Source: UBA961 sp049426725
Lineage (GTDB): Bacteria > Bacteroidota > Ignavibacteria > Kapaibacteriales > UBA961
Reading direction: 5' to 3'
Length of the DNA: 64,000 nt
NCBI GenBank assembly: GCA_049426725.1
Contig: JBMSYN010000004.1
Coordinates: 66,694 to 130,693 of the forward strand
Positions 1 to 9,882 of this stretch are shown in pieces. The position numbers were made by a program, and so were the translations under genes. The first letter of the stretch is position 1. Each line of letters starts with the position of its first letter. The notes below the pieces were generated by a model. It had not been told where the DNA came from. It ran no database searches and saw only the letters and a program-made list of their open reading frames with translations.

Positions 1-1566
1 TCGCTGAATATTATTCCATCTGTCTTGTGATTCTTCTGTGTCTTCATTCTTATACATGCGCAGAAGACCAGTTGCTTCGATATAAGTTTCTGCAAGTTCA
101 TGTGGATTCATTGCAGATTTCAACTCTTTAAATCGATGAATCATGCCGGTGAAATCCATTGATGATTGCACTGCTCTTTTTTGTAGATCCGGCAATGTGG
201 ATGCTTGTTCAAATGCTGAGAAAAGCGAAATGGATTGAGTATTCGCGAATTCATTCAACTTTCGCAATGTTGTGGGGCCAATCCCGCGAGATGGTTCATT
301 GATGATTCGCAGTAAACTTTCAGAATCATCAGGATTACACAGTAGTCGAAGATAAGCAAGTGTATCTTTGACTTCTTTTCTCTTATAAAAAGAAACTCCA
401 CCGATGATTGTATATCCAATTCTTCCTGAGCGCATGGCATCTTCGAGAGACATTGACTGTGCATTTGTGCGATAGAGAATTGCGATGTCTTTTGATGAAA
501 CGCCATTTGTGTACATTTCATGTTGAATCAATCGCATGATTTTATCTCCTTCTTCTCTGTCATCTCTGGTTTCAATCACTTTAATGAGATCCCCTTCAGG
601 ATTTTCCGTCCACAATGTTTTTTTCAACTGCTTTGAATTTCTAGCAATCACGGAATCTGCCGCTGCGAGGATCATTTGTGTGGAGCGATAATTTTGCTCG
701 AGTTTTACTGTGACTGCTTCGGGATAATCTTTCTGAAAATCGAGAATATTTCGGATATCAGCTCCACGCCAGCGATAAATACTTTGTGCATCATCTCCAA
801 CGACACAGAGATTACGATGTCCACCAGCAAGTAAATTCACTGCAATGTATTGTGCTCTGTTTGTATCCTGATATTCATCCACCATCACATGGGAAAATCT
901 CTGTTGATATTGTGCTTTGATTTCAGGTGAGAGACTAAGCAGTCGGATGATATTGAGGAGGATATCATCGAAGTCCATCGCATTATTGATGCGGAGTTTT
1001 TTTTCATATTCCTTGAATATCACACCTGTTTGTTTTTCATGAATATTTTGTGCTGAAGCCTGATATTCTTGCCATGAAATCATCATGTTTTTTGCATGCG
1101 ATATTCTTGATCTGATGCTTTGCGGTGTGAATTCTTGCGCAGAAATTCCAGCATCCTTCATGAGTTGCCGAATGATGCTGAGGGTATCGTCAGTGTCATA
1201 AATAGTAAAGGAGGGTGTAAATCCAATTTTTTCTGCTTCTATCCTTAGAATGCGTGCGAAGACGGAATGGAATGTTCCTGCCCAGATATATTTTGCTTTT
1301 GATTCTCCAACAAGGTGTGCGATGCGAGATTTCATTTCTTCTGCTGCTTTGTTTGTGAATGTCAAAGCAAGGATTGAAGATGGTTGAATGCCTTGTGAAA
1401 GCATATATGCTATGCGATAAGTCAGGGTTTTGGTTTTGCCGCTTCCTGCACCTGCAATAATCAATACCGGGCCATTGATATGTTTGGCGGCTTGTTGTTG
1501 AGCCGGATTCAATTCATCAATGAAATTCTTTGATGATTCTTCGGATGATTGTGGAACTAATTTCAT
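1..1566 (-). CDS. pcrA: ATP-dependent DNA helicase, PcrA/UvrD family (3' end cut by window)
   Basis: Superfamily 1A 3'-5' DNA helicase acting in nucleotide excision repair and in clearing replication or recombination intermediates. I translated the minus strand from the ATG at 1566; the frame stays open for 522 codons to the window edge, so the C-terminal part is missing. Visible motifs in order: Q-motif LNPAQ (residues 19-23), Walker A GAGSGKT (39-45), motif Ia (LALTFTNKAAEEMK), the UvrD-type DFDDIL, the Walker B segment DEYQDTN, motif III (VVGDDAQSIYRWRGA) and motif IV (LEQNYRS). These separate it from RecB, AddA and Rep-like nucleases only down to the PcrA/UvrD level. It lies downstream of, and in the same direction as, the TonB-dependent receptor, but the terminator at 1634-1664 separates the two. 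Confidence 0.93.
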   Translation of the reverse strand, partial: MKLVPQSSEESSKNFIDELNPAQQQAAKHINGPVLIIAGAGSGKTKTLTYRIAYMLSQGIQPSSILALTFTNKAAEEMKSRIAHLVGESKAKYIWAGTFHSVFARILRIEAEKIGFTPSFTIYDTDDTLSIIRQLMKDAGISAQEFTPQSIRSRISHAKNMMISWQEYQASAQNIHEKQTGVIFKEYEKKLRINNAMDFDDILLNIIRLLSLSPEIKAQYQQRFSHVMVDEYQDTNRAQYIAVNLLAGGHRNLCVVGDDAQSIYRWRGADIRNILDFQKDYPEAVTVKLEQNYRSTQMILAAADSVIARNSKQLKKTLWTENPEGDLIKVIETRDDREEGDKIMRLIQHEMYTNGVSSKDIAILYRTNAQSMSLEDAMRSGRIGYTIIGGVSFYKRKEVKDTLAYLRLLCNPDDSESLLRIINEPSRGIGPTTLRKLNEFANTQSISLFSAFEQASTLPDLQKRAVQSSMDFTGMIHRFKELKSAMNPHELAETYIEATGLLRMYKNEDTEESQDRWNNIQR

Positions 1567-1633
1567 GAAAAAAGAGAGAGTAGTGTTATAAACAATGAAC
1601 CCCGGATGCAATCTACGGAATTGATGTTGACCA

Positions 1634-1664
1634 AAATAAAAAAGGCGATCAATCAGATCGCCTT
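1634..1664 (-). terminator. Rho-independent terminator of the TonB-dependent receptor gene
   Basis: A perfect 9-bp inverted repeat (AAGGCGATC at 1642-1650 and GATCGCCTT at 1656-1664) with a 5-base loop. Read on the minus strand it is followed by a T-rich tract (complement of 1634-1641). It lies just after the receptor stop codon. The plus strand has no T tract, so it acts on the minus strand only. Confidence 0.85.
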
Positions 1665-1682
1665 AGATGATGTTTGAGTGGA

Positions 1683-4085
1683 TTAGAATTCCACATTAAG
1701 ACCTATTGATGGAAGAATTCCGGCTCCGGCGAAGTTCACAACGCCTTTGCGCAATCGTTGATCGAATCGAAAATTATTTGCATTTTTTCGATTGTAAAGA
1801 TTTTGAATGTCTATATATGTGATCAGCAAAAATCCCTCGAAATTCCATCGTCTGTCGAGTCTGAAATCCATTGCATGAAAGTCAGGCAATCTTTCACCTG
1901 CATTATATTCGGCAAAATTCAACTGACCATATTGCGGAGAATTTGGATCTTCGATGAATGGTGTACTTGGAGCACCTGTTGAGTATCTAAATTTTGCACT
2001 GATTTCCCAATTCTCATTGAAGCGATATCCTGCTGCGATATTGAATATGACTCGTGCATCAAAAGCTCCCGCTCTTTCGATGCCATCCAATCCTGAAAAT
2101 CTGGATTCATTAATCGTCACGCTCATTAGTCCATACAGTGGAATCTCGCCCATCTTTTTTTGTATGAACGCTTCGATGCCTCGTGCAAAACCTTTGGAAG
2201 AACTTATGAGTGGTTCAAGACCAAATGGGATATCATTTTGCACATCATCGAAACCTGCAGGTGCAAGAACAGCTTGTGGCCTGAATGCTCTTGCGGCATA
2301 ATTGCCATACCACTTATAATATCCTTCAATTTGAAACTTGAGATCCGCCGCCAATTGCAATTCATAGCCAAGCACGATTTGATCTGCTCTGATGGCTTTG
2401 AGTTGTTGTTGATTTGAAGGATCTCCCATGAGCCAGATGAATGATGGAGATTGATAATATCGTCCTATGCTCAAGTTGATTGTAGAAACGGGATTGAGAG
2501 CATAGGATAATGTCATTCTGGGTGACAAGTATGTTGTTTCAACAAGAAAATCAAAATAATCCAAACGCATCCCAATTGTTGCTTTCCATGCATCTGAATT
2601 GAGAACCAATGTGGCATGAGTGGCATTGCGAAATGCTGTAAAACTACTGTCAACGGAAAGTCCTGTAGGTTTGCCTTCAAGATTTCTTCTGAATCGAGGA
2701 TCCAAGAATAAATCATAATCAAGCAAGGAAGCATATTTTACAATATTTCCCACGATGATCTCAGTACCTGGTGAGAGTTGTAAAAACAGATCTGTTCTCA
2801 AACTATTCTCACCTTCTTTTGAAGAATTATTGAAGAGTGTTGCTAGAGTTGAATCTCTTTGTGCGGTATTGAATGCAGAATATGTTCTTCCGAGTGTGAA
2901 GAGTGCATACCCATTCATCCCGGAACCCGTGATAAGATGTTTCCAAGTCAATCCTGAAAAGTATTGATCCTGGCTGGGAGAATTAATCCTCGAATTGGAA
3001 TATCGATCTTCTTCATCATCATTGTTGAATGTTACTTTGTCAAGCGCACCAATTGTCAAGAATGAAAGAGAATTATTTTCATCCAATCGATAAGAAATCT
3101 TGGTTTGAAAATCCCAATAGTCAGGAATGAAACTAAATCCAAGAGCTTTGAATAATAAATCGAGATATGATCTGCGGGCACTGACAAAATATGAACCTTT
3201 ATCTGATATAGGCCCTTCGGCGATTATCCCAAAGCCCGTTGCAGAAAAGTTGACTTCTCCACCAAAGCGTTCTTCATTCCCTTCACGAAGAGAAATATTT
3301 GTGAGAGAAGAAACACGATCACCAAATCTTGATGAAAATCCACCTGCGCTAAAACTCACTTCGCGCACAAAGTCGATATTGATGAGTGATAAAGGGCCGC
3401 CGGTAGAACCTTGCGATCCAAAGTGATTGATATTGGGAACTTCTATATTGTCAACAACAAATAAATTCTCAAAAGGTGCACCACCGCGAACGATAAGATC
3501 ATTTCTTCCAGCGCTTGTCACATTCACGCCGGGTAATAAAGCAACGGCTCTGATTACATCTTCCTGCACACCTGGGGCTCTGCGAACATCTTCGGAATTG
3601 AGGAGTTGAGTGCTTGTAATTGTTTCCGGACTTCTTTGAAAATAACTTGCTTCAACTTCTGTTTCTTCCAATCGAACTACAGATTCACTGAGCAATGCTG
3701 TGATTGTTGATGGTTTACCCGAACTGATTGCTATGTCTGATAAAGTTCTTGATTCGAAACCAATCGCACTAACCTTAATGCTGATGATGCCCACAGGTAT
3801 GGATCGCAAAGTAAATTTCCCTTGAGCATTGCTTCTTGTTCCGATTTTTGTTCCATTCACAATTATCGTTGCACCACCAATAGGAGATTGTGTTGATCCA
3901 TTCAGAATTGTTCCCGAAAGAACGCCGGTGACTGTCTCATCGATTTTCTCTTTAATGATTGTGTTGGTGATTTTACTGTTGTCATTTTGCGGATTATTTG
4001 GATTATCCTGAGCTTGAACAGAAAAGAAGAAGATAGGGAGGAGAATGCTGCACAAGAGCAGGAAAGGAGCTTTTAATATTTTCAT
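1683..4085 (-). CDS. TonB-dependent outer-membrane receptor with carboxypeptidase-regulatory-like N-terminus
   Basis: 800-residue outer-membrane receptor. A signal peptide (about 1-25, ending VQAQ) is followed by a carboxypeptidase-regulatory-like beta-sandwich (about 54-130). Next come a TonB plug domain (about 150-265, with the segments LLPGVNV, IVRGGAPFENLFVVDN and GGFSSRFGDR) and a long beta-barrel region rich in aromatic, alternating strands ending in a C-terminal Phe. This order is typical of Bacteroidota receptors for siderophores, cobalamin, glycans or peptides. Nothing visible fixes the substrate: there is no SusD partner and no neighbouring uptake operon. At 800 residues it is shorter than SusC-type receptors (about 1000). 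It is probably monocistronic, with a TAGTTTTG element upstream and a terminator downstream. Confidence 0.9.
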   Translation of the reverse strand: MKILKAPFLLLCSILLPIFFFSVQAQDNPNNPQNDNSKITNTIIKEKIDETVTGVLSGTILNGSTQSPIGGATIIVNGTKIGTRSNAQGKFTLRSIPVGIISIKVSAIGFESRTLSDIAISSGKPSTITALLSESVVRLEETEVEASYFQRSPETITSTQLLNSEDVRRAPGVQEDVIRAVALLPGVNVTSAGRNDLIVRGGAPFENLFVVDNIEVPNINHFGSQGSTGGPLSLINIDFVREVSFSAGGFSSRFGDRVSSLTNISLREGNEERFGGEVNFSATGFGIIAEGPISDKGSYFVSARRSYLDLLFKALGFSFIPDYWDFQTKISYRLDENNSLSFLTIGALDKVTFNNDDEEDRYSNSRINSPSQDQYFSGLTWKHLITGSGMNGYALFTLGRTYSAFNTAQRDSTLATLFNNSSKEGENSLRTDLFLQLSPGTEIIVGNIVKYASLLDYDLFLDPRFRRNLEGKPTGLSVDSSFTAFRNATHATLVLNSDAWKATIGMRLDYFDFLVETTYLSPRMTLSYALNPVSTINLSIGRYYQSPSFIWLMGDPSNQQQLKAIRADQIVLGYELQLAADLKFQIEGYYKWYGNYAARAFRPQAVLAPAGFDDVQNDIPFGLEPLISSSKGFARGIEAFIQKKMGEIPLYGLMSVTINESRFSGLDGIERAGAFDARVIFNIAAGYRFNENWEISAKFRYSTGAPSTPFIEDPNSPQYGQLNFAEYNAGERLPDFHAMDFRLDRRWNFEGFLLITYIDIQNLYNRKNANNFRFDQRLRKGVVNFAGAGILPSIGLNVEF

Positions 4086-4130
4086 GATTCACTTATTGGA
4101 TGAGCAAAAAGATCAAAACACAAAAGATTA

Positions 4131-4138
4131 CAAAACTA
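4131..4138 (-). promoter_or_regulatory. Candidate -7 promoter element (TAGTTTTG) for the TonB-dependent receptor
   Basis: Minus-strand TAGTTTTG matches the Bacteroidota -7 consensus TAnnTTTG and lies 45 bases before the receptor ATG. No convincing -33 TTTG at the usual spacing was found. Confidence 0.5.
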
Positions 4139-4221
4139 GTTCCACTTTAGATATGAGAATGAAAAATGGAGAAGTTTTCCACAGATGTGATTGCGAATGA
4201 TTTCAATAGTCAGTTAGAATG

Positions 4222-4229
4222 TATTTTTG
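4222..4229 (+). promoter_or_regulatory. Candidate -7 promoter element (TATTTTTG) for purN
   Basis: Perfect TAnnTTTG match. Transcription from here would begin around 4236. That excludes the upstream in-frame start at 4227 and supports the ATG at 4287 as the purN start. Confidence 0.5.
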
Positions 4230-4286
4230 CTTTGCAATAGATTGAGTGAATATTCTTTGCTATGCAGCATATTATCCGAATCATCA

Positions 4287-4880
4287 ATGTCCCATCAAGA
4301 CAAAGTGAGAGTCGCCATTTTTGCATCAGGATCCGGCAGCAATGCAAGGGCTTTGATTGAGTTTTCACAAAATACCGCCGCTTCCTACAGGATAGTAGCT
4401 ATTATATCAAACAAGGAAAGTCCCGGTGCAAAGCTCATAGCGGAACAATTTGGAGTTCCATTTGAATATGTATCGGATTCAGGAAATGCGGAAGCATTGA
4501 CATCGATGTTACAAAAGTACAAGGCAGAAGTCGTTGCTTTGGGGGGGTATATGAAATTATTACCCTCTGACTTTGTGGCAGGTCACATTGGAAAAATCAT
4601 CAACATACATCCCTCATTATTGCCTGATTATGGAGGCAAAGGCATGTATGGGATCCATGTTCATATGGCTGTTTTCCGAGATAAAAAGCCATTTACAGGC
4701 ATAACTATACACTTTGTTGACGAAGAATATGATACTGGATCTGCGATTGCGCAGGCAAGAGTGGACATTGCTGAAATGGACACTCCAGAGAGCATTGCCG
4801 CGAAGGTCCGGGAAACAGAGCATTTGGTGTATCCGATGGTGCTTGATCATTTATGTCAAAGAATTTATTCACAGTCATAA
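4287..4880 (+). CDS. purN: Phosphoribosylglycinamide formyltransferase (PurN, GAR transformylase)
   Basis: Transfers the formyl group of 10-formyltetrahydrofolate to glycinamide ribonucleotide, the third step of purine synthesis, in the cytoplasm. 197 residues from the chosen ATG, against about 212 in E. coli. The N-terminal phosphate-binding segment FASGSGSNA is at residues 12-20. The catalytic segment NIHPSLLP puts Asn106 and His108 at the same numbers as in the E. coli enzyme, and HFVDEEYDTG supplies the catalytic Asp (145). A longer frame from 4227 adds 20 residues with no family resemblance and would overlap the promoter element. The other purine gene here is guaB, 20 kb away, so there is no pur operon. 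A G7 run at 4541-4547 encodes conserved Gly-Gly. Confidence 0.96.
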   Translation: MSHQDKVRVAIFASGSGSNARALIEFSQNTAASYRIVAIISNKESPGAKLIAEQFGVPFEYVSDSGNAEALTSMLQKYKAEVVALGGYMKLLPSDFVAGHIGKIINIHPSLLPDYGGKGMYGIHVHMAVFRDKKPFTGITIHFVDEEYDTGSAIAQARVDIAEMDTPESIAAKVRETEHLVYPMVLDHLCQRIYSQS

Positions 4881-5008
4881 ATTTTCTTTTGGTGAATTCA
4901 ATCTTTCTTGTCAATTTACGCCCGATTATGCATTAAAATAGCATAATCTGTGTTGATTTATCAGCTCATGTAATGAAAAATTCATATCTAAATAATTGTA
5001 ATTATGTA

Positions 5009-5016
5009 TCACTTTT
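5009..5016 (+). promoter_or_regulatory. Possible -7 element (CACTTTTG) for the large surface protein
   Basis: Seven of eight positions fit TAnnTTTG. It lies 16 bases before the ATG at 5033 and would give a very short leader. Weaker than the perfect matches elsewhere in the window. Confidence 0.3.
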
Positions 5017-5032
5017 GCATAGGGTTCTTCAT

Positions 5033-8000
5033 ATGAAGAAACGAGTTCTCATTGCACTGTTGGCATTCTTTGCGGCGAGCATGGCCGTTTATGCTGGCGG
5101 TAAGGAAGATGGGACGCTGAGAAAAAGCCGATTCCCGGCTACATTCCCTCAGCCGTTCACCAATTTTCCGGCACTCAACAATGCAAATAACAGCCGTCCG
5201 AACAATTCGGCACATGCTGTTTCCACCGGTTATTATGTAGTCGATTCCGACGATGATGCCGGTGATTTTTGGCGTCCCAATTTGGATCGTGCTTTCTTAA
5301 ATAGATTGAACGATACTGAGCCTTCCGAACTTATCAAATGGAAGCAGATCACTACTGGTCCTAATCAATCATTTGATGTTTCTGAGGGTCGTCCGCAATT
5401 CCGCAATCCCGGATCTCCGAACCTTACCGATTCTACAGACAATGCATTTGCAGGTCCCATTAGAATTGGATTCCCATTCTTCTTCAATGGGGTTCGTTAT
5501 GACAGTTTTTATGTTTCAACGAATGGTTTGGTATCACTTTCCAGTTCACGCTATGAAGTGAATTCTGTTGGAACAAGAACAGGATACAATTTATACCGTG
5601 ATGATTTATTTGCAAGACCTGCATCAGGTAATCCTGCAACTGATCCAGTGGCAGATGATTATGGTATGAGACTTGCAACTGGTGATTTTACCACAGTTCC
5701 TTCAGCAGGTCCACCGGCTATTCTCATTGGTAATACCAGTGCAACCGGAGGAATTCGCAGTACAGGAGCAGCTTCATTGGCAGGATTGGCTGGTGATATT
5801 GCAAATGCCCCAGTTATTGCTCCAGCTTTTGGAAACTTGCAATTGTCTCAAAATCCTGACCTCCCAGAGGAAAACCGAGGAATGGTTTGGTACAAAAGAG
5901 CTGACAATCCTGATGGAACTCGCCGTTTGATTATTTATTTCCAGAATGTTGCTCCTATTGGTGCTTGGGCCTCCGGAGTTGGTGGTCCAGTTACATTCAA
6001 CAAGGATGATCAGAGAATTCTCGCAAATTTCCAAGTTACGCTTGATCAGGCTGATTCATCAGTCTATTTCTATTATGAGCGTTTGGAAGGTGCTGTGGTT
6101 GTGAACGGTGTATCTGTTTCTGCCGCTGCTTTCTTCCGTATGAACACTACCATTGGCGTAAATGGAACAGCAAGAAACTACAATTATAAATTCCCGAATT
6201 GCCAATCAAATCTTACACAAACTGAATTCCAGACTGCTCCTCGTCAATACACACAGTATTTGTCGAGAGGAAACTATCCCGGTTCAGATGTGTCAGCTCA
6301 ATTGCTTGGTCCAACCGGTCATGGTTCAAACACACCTGCAAATGGTTTGGCTATTCGCTTCAAGCAATGGCGCAATGTAGTTCGCGTTGTTCCTGAGCAG
6401 ATTCGTTATTTCGGTCGTGAATTGCAAGCAACTGCAAATCTTGATGCTTATACACGTGAAATCGTAACCCCTGAACCAGAATTGTTTGCAGGTCATCCAC
6501 AGCTTGGCGCTATTCGTCCATCAGCTATTTTCCAAAATATGACTAATGACATTCAAGGTCCTGGCGTAAGTTTGCCTGCTCGTCCTTCCGGTATTAATTA
6601 TACCAATCAGGATTTGAATTTCCGTGTACGTATGCGTATCATCAATCAGGCAACAGGACAAACTGCATATTCTCGTTCAGTACCTATTGGTATTGGATGT
6701 TTGACAGGAAATTGTCCTCCTGATATTGATGCATCAGTACAATATGGATGGCTTTCAGGTGGTTCTGCAACAGGAGCATTCTTGGCTGCAGGTGGACAAG
6801 GAACAGGTATTCCTCCATTCCCAGGTACAGGCGCTTGCCCATTGACAGGAATCCCTCCCTATGGTATCGTACGTGTTCAGTTCCCACCATTTGAGCCAAA
6901 TGAACTTCTTGACTTCCAAGTTGGACGTTTGAGATTGTTTGTATTCTCAGAAGGTGTTGACTCGATCTATCGTTCACTTGGTGATCAGTGGCCATTTGAT
7001 GACACTGTTTCCAGAAACCTCTATGTAATGCGTCGTCTTTCATTCTTGAATAGCGATGGCTTTAGTGATGATGCCAATGAATATTATGTGATCAATGGTA
7101 CACCAATGCCTTCAGTATTGAAGTGGGTGAACTATGAAGCAGAAGTTTCGAATGGTGATGAAGAAACATATAATCCACCACCGCCAAGATGGGCAGTAGG
7201 TGAAGTACCAGGTTCATTGGTAACAGCGAAGAATCGTTCAACATTCAAAACAGCTTCTCCTGTTATCAAATTGAATCGTGTTACGCTTGATGGAAATGAT
7301 CCAACTCCAAGCCCTGGTGGTGATCAAATTCGTTCATTCCCAATTGATATTCGTCATTTGCCAAATCGCAAAACACAAGGTTCGATTTTGACGATTTCAT
7401 ATCAGAGAACAGGAAATAAAGGTGACTTTGGTCGTGGTTGGGCTGATGCAACAATCGTTGGTCCTGAACCACGTGTTATCTTCAACGGTGTTGCTACAAA
7501 TCTTGCAGCTCCTGGTACACCTGATGAATTGAGACTTGAATATGCTCGTCCTTCTACAAATGGTATAGAGAATATTGCTCGCCAGTTCAATAATGCAACT
7601 TCTGATATCGTATGGAATGTTCACAAGCGTCGCGTAGGTGCTGCTGTAACAGACAACTATGTATTTACAGTGTTTGGTGCTGGTGGTACACGCCTTGGAT
7701 ATCTACCGGATGATAAAGACTCTGCACTCACACTTGCTCAAGGTTTGCGTTCAGATATTTATGATGATGGGAAAGATGTTGAATTCAATAAGATATTCTT
7801 TAGAATACCTGATTCTCTTATCTTCTCCCCAAATGAATCTGCAAAAGATTTCCGTTTTAGACTTTCAGTCAATGCCCGTAGACATACATCACCACCACAA
7901 CCTCAGGATGATGATGATGACTTCTATGTTGACAATATTAAGTTGATTTATACAAACGAATCTCCTGATATTGAGATGTCTCTTGTGCAAGTATTGTGGC

Positions 8001-9799
8001 CTTATGAAATAACACCTGCATCTCAGATGACTCAACTTCCGATTCGTTTCAAAATCACAAACAATACCGGTAAGCAGTCTCCATCTGTAAGTATCAATGT
8101 TAAGGTTCTTCAAGAATCAGATGATATTCGAAAAGCAGATGCATATTATTGCCGCAGTACAATCATCCCATTCGTAAAGCCAGGTCAAATTGTACAATCT
8201 ACAGTTCCTGCTTGGAATGCTCGTCGTTGCCCACCGGGCCGTTATCGCATCGTTGCTAGTTGCTTCGTGCAAGGTGGTGATGTTGATAATTCAAATGACA
8301 CAACATATAGCTTCTACAATCTCCGTTATGGACCTGTATTTGCTTATGATCCTCCAACCGCAAGAAATGATGTGCCGGACTTTACACAAGGTGCAACAGG
8401 TAGCCGCGTTGATGGTCGTGGTTTGAACACAGAAGCTTATTCAAGTGGTTTGTGGCCAAACTTTAGTACACAAGGTACATTTGGTGCTGACTTTACATCA
8501 TCCGATGGTCGCTTGGCATTTGGTCCTGAAGCAGGTTCTGCTTCCGGTCAGTTCGCTATGCGCTTCCAATTGCTTACACAAGATACTGTAAAAGGTTTCC
8601 AGGCTTGGATGGCTGAAGTAAATCAAAGCCCTGATCCAATTTCATTTGCATTGTACAGAGGCGCTGATGCACCTCAAGCACAACCAATTGCAGGAACAAA
8701 GATTGGTAAGCAGCGTGGTTATGATGATATCCGTCAAGACTTGTTCTATGGTCAGTACACAACTTATCTATTCGATAAGCCGGTTGTATTGCCTCCTGGT
8801 GAATACTGGGCATCTGTTGCTCAGCTAGGTCTCGACGGTGTATCATTGGGTGCATCAAGAGCACGCGTTGGTCAGGTAATCACACACTATAATGTCAATC
8901 CTCCAGGACCAGGTGTTAGTGGTGTTCACTTGAATATCGATAAGAGTTTCCGCCAATTGAATGCTGCAAATCAGTTGATCAACAGAAATGTGTTCGCTTA
9001 TGAAAGAACAGCATTCTCCGGTACATGGGTTCAAGCAACTCCATTGTCTAACCCAATGTTTGGTCACTTGGCACATGATGGTAATGCGGCTATCCAAGGC
9101 TTCCCAACTGCATCACGCGGTACATGGTTGCCTTTGATTAGACCATTCCTTGGTGACAAATCATACGCAACTGAGCCAACTCTTGATGATAACTGTATCG
9201 TCCCTGTTGAGTTGACCTATTTTGATGGTCAAAAACGCAATAGTTCAGTAGATCTCTTCTGGCAAACTGCAACTGAAGAGAATAATGCAGGATTCCATGT
9301 AGAGCGTCGCGTTGTTCGTGGCGATGTTCCTTCAAATTGGGAATCAATCCAATTTGTTCGTGGTGCCGGCAATTCTACTGTTGTGCGTGACTATGCTCAC
9401 ACAGATGAGAAGGTTCAACCAGGCATTACATATCAATATCGTTTGACCCAAATGGATCTTACCGGTACTGAATCATGTAAAGCAATCTCTGATGTTCTTG
9501 AATTCACAATGGATGAAACTGCACCTCTTGCTCTTGAGCAAAATGTGCCTAACCCATTCTCAACAAGCACAAACATTAGCTTCTTCGTTCGCGATAGAGG
9601 CATTGCTAAGCTTGAAATTGTTGACATGTTTGGTCGCACAGTCCGTACACTCTTCGAAGGTACTGCCAATTCCGGCAAAACCACAGTTGAGTGGGATGGT
9701 ACAGATGATAGCGGTTCAAATGTAGCAACAGGAACATATATCTATCGTTTGACTAGCGGTAACAATACCGAAGTTGCAAAGATGACGATTACCCGTTAA
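5033..9799 (+). CDS. Giant exported surface protein with T9SS type A C-terminal sorting domain
   Basis: 1588 residues from the ATG at 5033, chosen because it opens directly into a signal peptide (MKKRVLIALLAFFAAS, cleavage near VYAGG). An upstream in-frame ATG at 4973 would bury that signal. The N-terminal third has an FNG-x-YDSFYVSTNGLVSL segment typical of nidogen-like extracellular repeats. The middle is beta-rich with a short Asp cluster (DDDDDD). Towards the C-terminus comes a fibronectin-like domain beginning near VPVELTYFDG, then the sorting domain (about the last 90 residues, beginning NVPNPFSTSTNISF and ending AKMTITR). T9SS exports such proteins through the outer membrane and removes or anchors the domain. 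Arginine codons are mostly CGT/CGC, unlike many neighbours, which suggests high expression. Function unknown: structural surface layer or adhesin are possibilities. Followed by a strong terminator. Confidence 0.85.
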   Translation: MKKRVLIALLAFFAASMAVYAGGKEDGTLRKSRFPATFPQPFTNFPALNNANNSRPNNSAHAVSTGYYVVDSDDDAGDFWRPNLDRAFLNRLNDTEPSELIKWKQITTGPNQSFDVSEGRPQFRNPGSPNLTDSTDNAFAGPIRIGFPFFFNGVRYDSFYVSTNGLVSLSSSRYEVNSVGTRTGYNLYRDDLFARPASGNPATDPVADDYGMRLATGDFTTVPSAGPPAILIGNTSATGGIRSTGAASLAGLAGDIANAPVIAPAFGNLQLSQNPDLPEENRGMVWYKRADNPDGTRRLIIYFQNVAPIGAWASGVGGPVTFNKDDQRILANFQVTLDQADSSVYFYYERLEGAVVVNGVSVSAAAFFRMNTTIGVNGTARNYNYKFPNCQSNLTQTEFQTAPRQYTQYLSRGNYPGSDVSAQLLGPTGHGSNTPANGLAIRFKQWRNVVRVVPEQIRYFGRELQATANLDAYTREIVTPEPELFAGHPQLGAIRPSAIFQNMTNDIQGPGVSLPARPSGINYTNQDLNFRVRMRIINQATGQTAYSRSVPIGIGCLTGNCPPDIDASVQYGWLSGGSATGAFLAAGGQGTGIPPFPGTGACPLTGIPPYGIVRVQFPPFEPNELLDFQVGRLRLFVFSEGVDSIYRSLGDQWPFDDTVSRNLYVMRRLSFLNSDGFSDDANEYYVINGTPMPSVLKWVNYEAEVSNGDEETYNPPPPRWAVGEVPGSLVTAKNRSTFKTASPVIKLNRVTLDGNDPTPSPGGDQIRSFPIDIRHLPNRKTQGSILTISYQRTGNKGDFGRGWADATIVGPEPRVIFNGVATNLAAPGTPDELRLEYARPSTNGIENIARQFNNATSDIVWNVHKRRVGAAVTDNYVFTVFGAGGTRLGYLPDDKDSALTLAQGLRSDIYDDGKDVEFNKIFFRIPDSLIFSPNESAKDFRFRLSVNARRHTSPPQPQDDDDDFYVDNIKLIYTNESPDIEMSLVQVLWPYEITPASQMTQLPIRFKITNNTGKQSPSVSINVKVLQESDDIRKADAYYCRSTIIPFVKPGQIVQSTVPAWNARRCPPGRYRIVASCFVQGGDVDNSNDTTYSFYNLRYGPVFAYDPPTARNDVPDFTQGATGSRVDGRGLNTEAYSSGLWPNFSTQGTFGADFTSSDGRLAFGPEAGSASGQFAMRFQLLTQDTVKGFQAWMAEVNQSPDPISFALYRGADAPQAQPIAGTKIGKQRGYDDIRQDLFYGQYTTYLFDKPVVLPPGEYWASVAQLGLDGVSLGASRARVGQVITHYNVNPPGPGVSGVHLNIDKSFRQLNAANQLINRNVFAYERTAFSGTWVQATPLSNPMFGHLAHDGNAAIQGFPTASRGTWLPLIRPFLGDKSYATEPTLDDNCIVPVELTYFDGQKRNSSVDLFWQTATEENNAGFHVERRVVRGDVPSNWESIQFVRGAGNSTVVRDYAHTDEKVQPGITYQYRLTQMDLTGTESCKAISDVLEFTMDETAPLALEQNVPNPFSTSTNISFFVRDRGIAKLEIVDMFGRTVRTLFEGTANSGKTTVEWDGTDDSGSNVATGTYIYRLTSGNNTEVAKMTITR

Positions 9800-9821
9800 T
9801 CTAATCTTTTGAATTAATGCG

Positions 9822-9858
9822 ATGCCCTCTGCGCACTAAGCTCAGAGGGCATTGTTTT
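9822..9858 (+). terminator. Rho-independent terminator after the giant surface protein
   Basis: A 10-bp perfect stem (ATGCCCTCTG at 9822-9831, CAGAGGGCAT at 9843-9852) with an 11-base loop, followed by TGTTTT. It isolates the 4.8-kb gene as a single transcription unit. Confidence 0.85.
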
Positions 9859-9882
9859 ATACAGTAATTGAGAATTTGTAGA

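Noticed and set aside
4541..4547. G7 run in purN as a phase-variable tract
   Set aside because: It encodes conserved Gly-Gly in the middle of an essential-type enzyme; ordinary codon use explains it.
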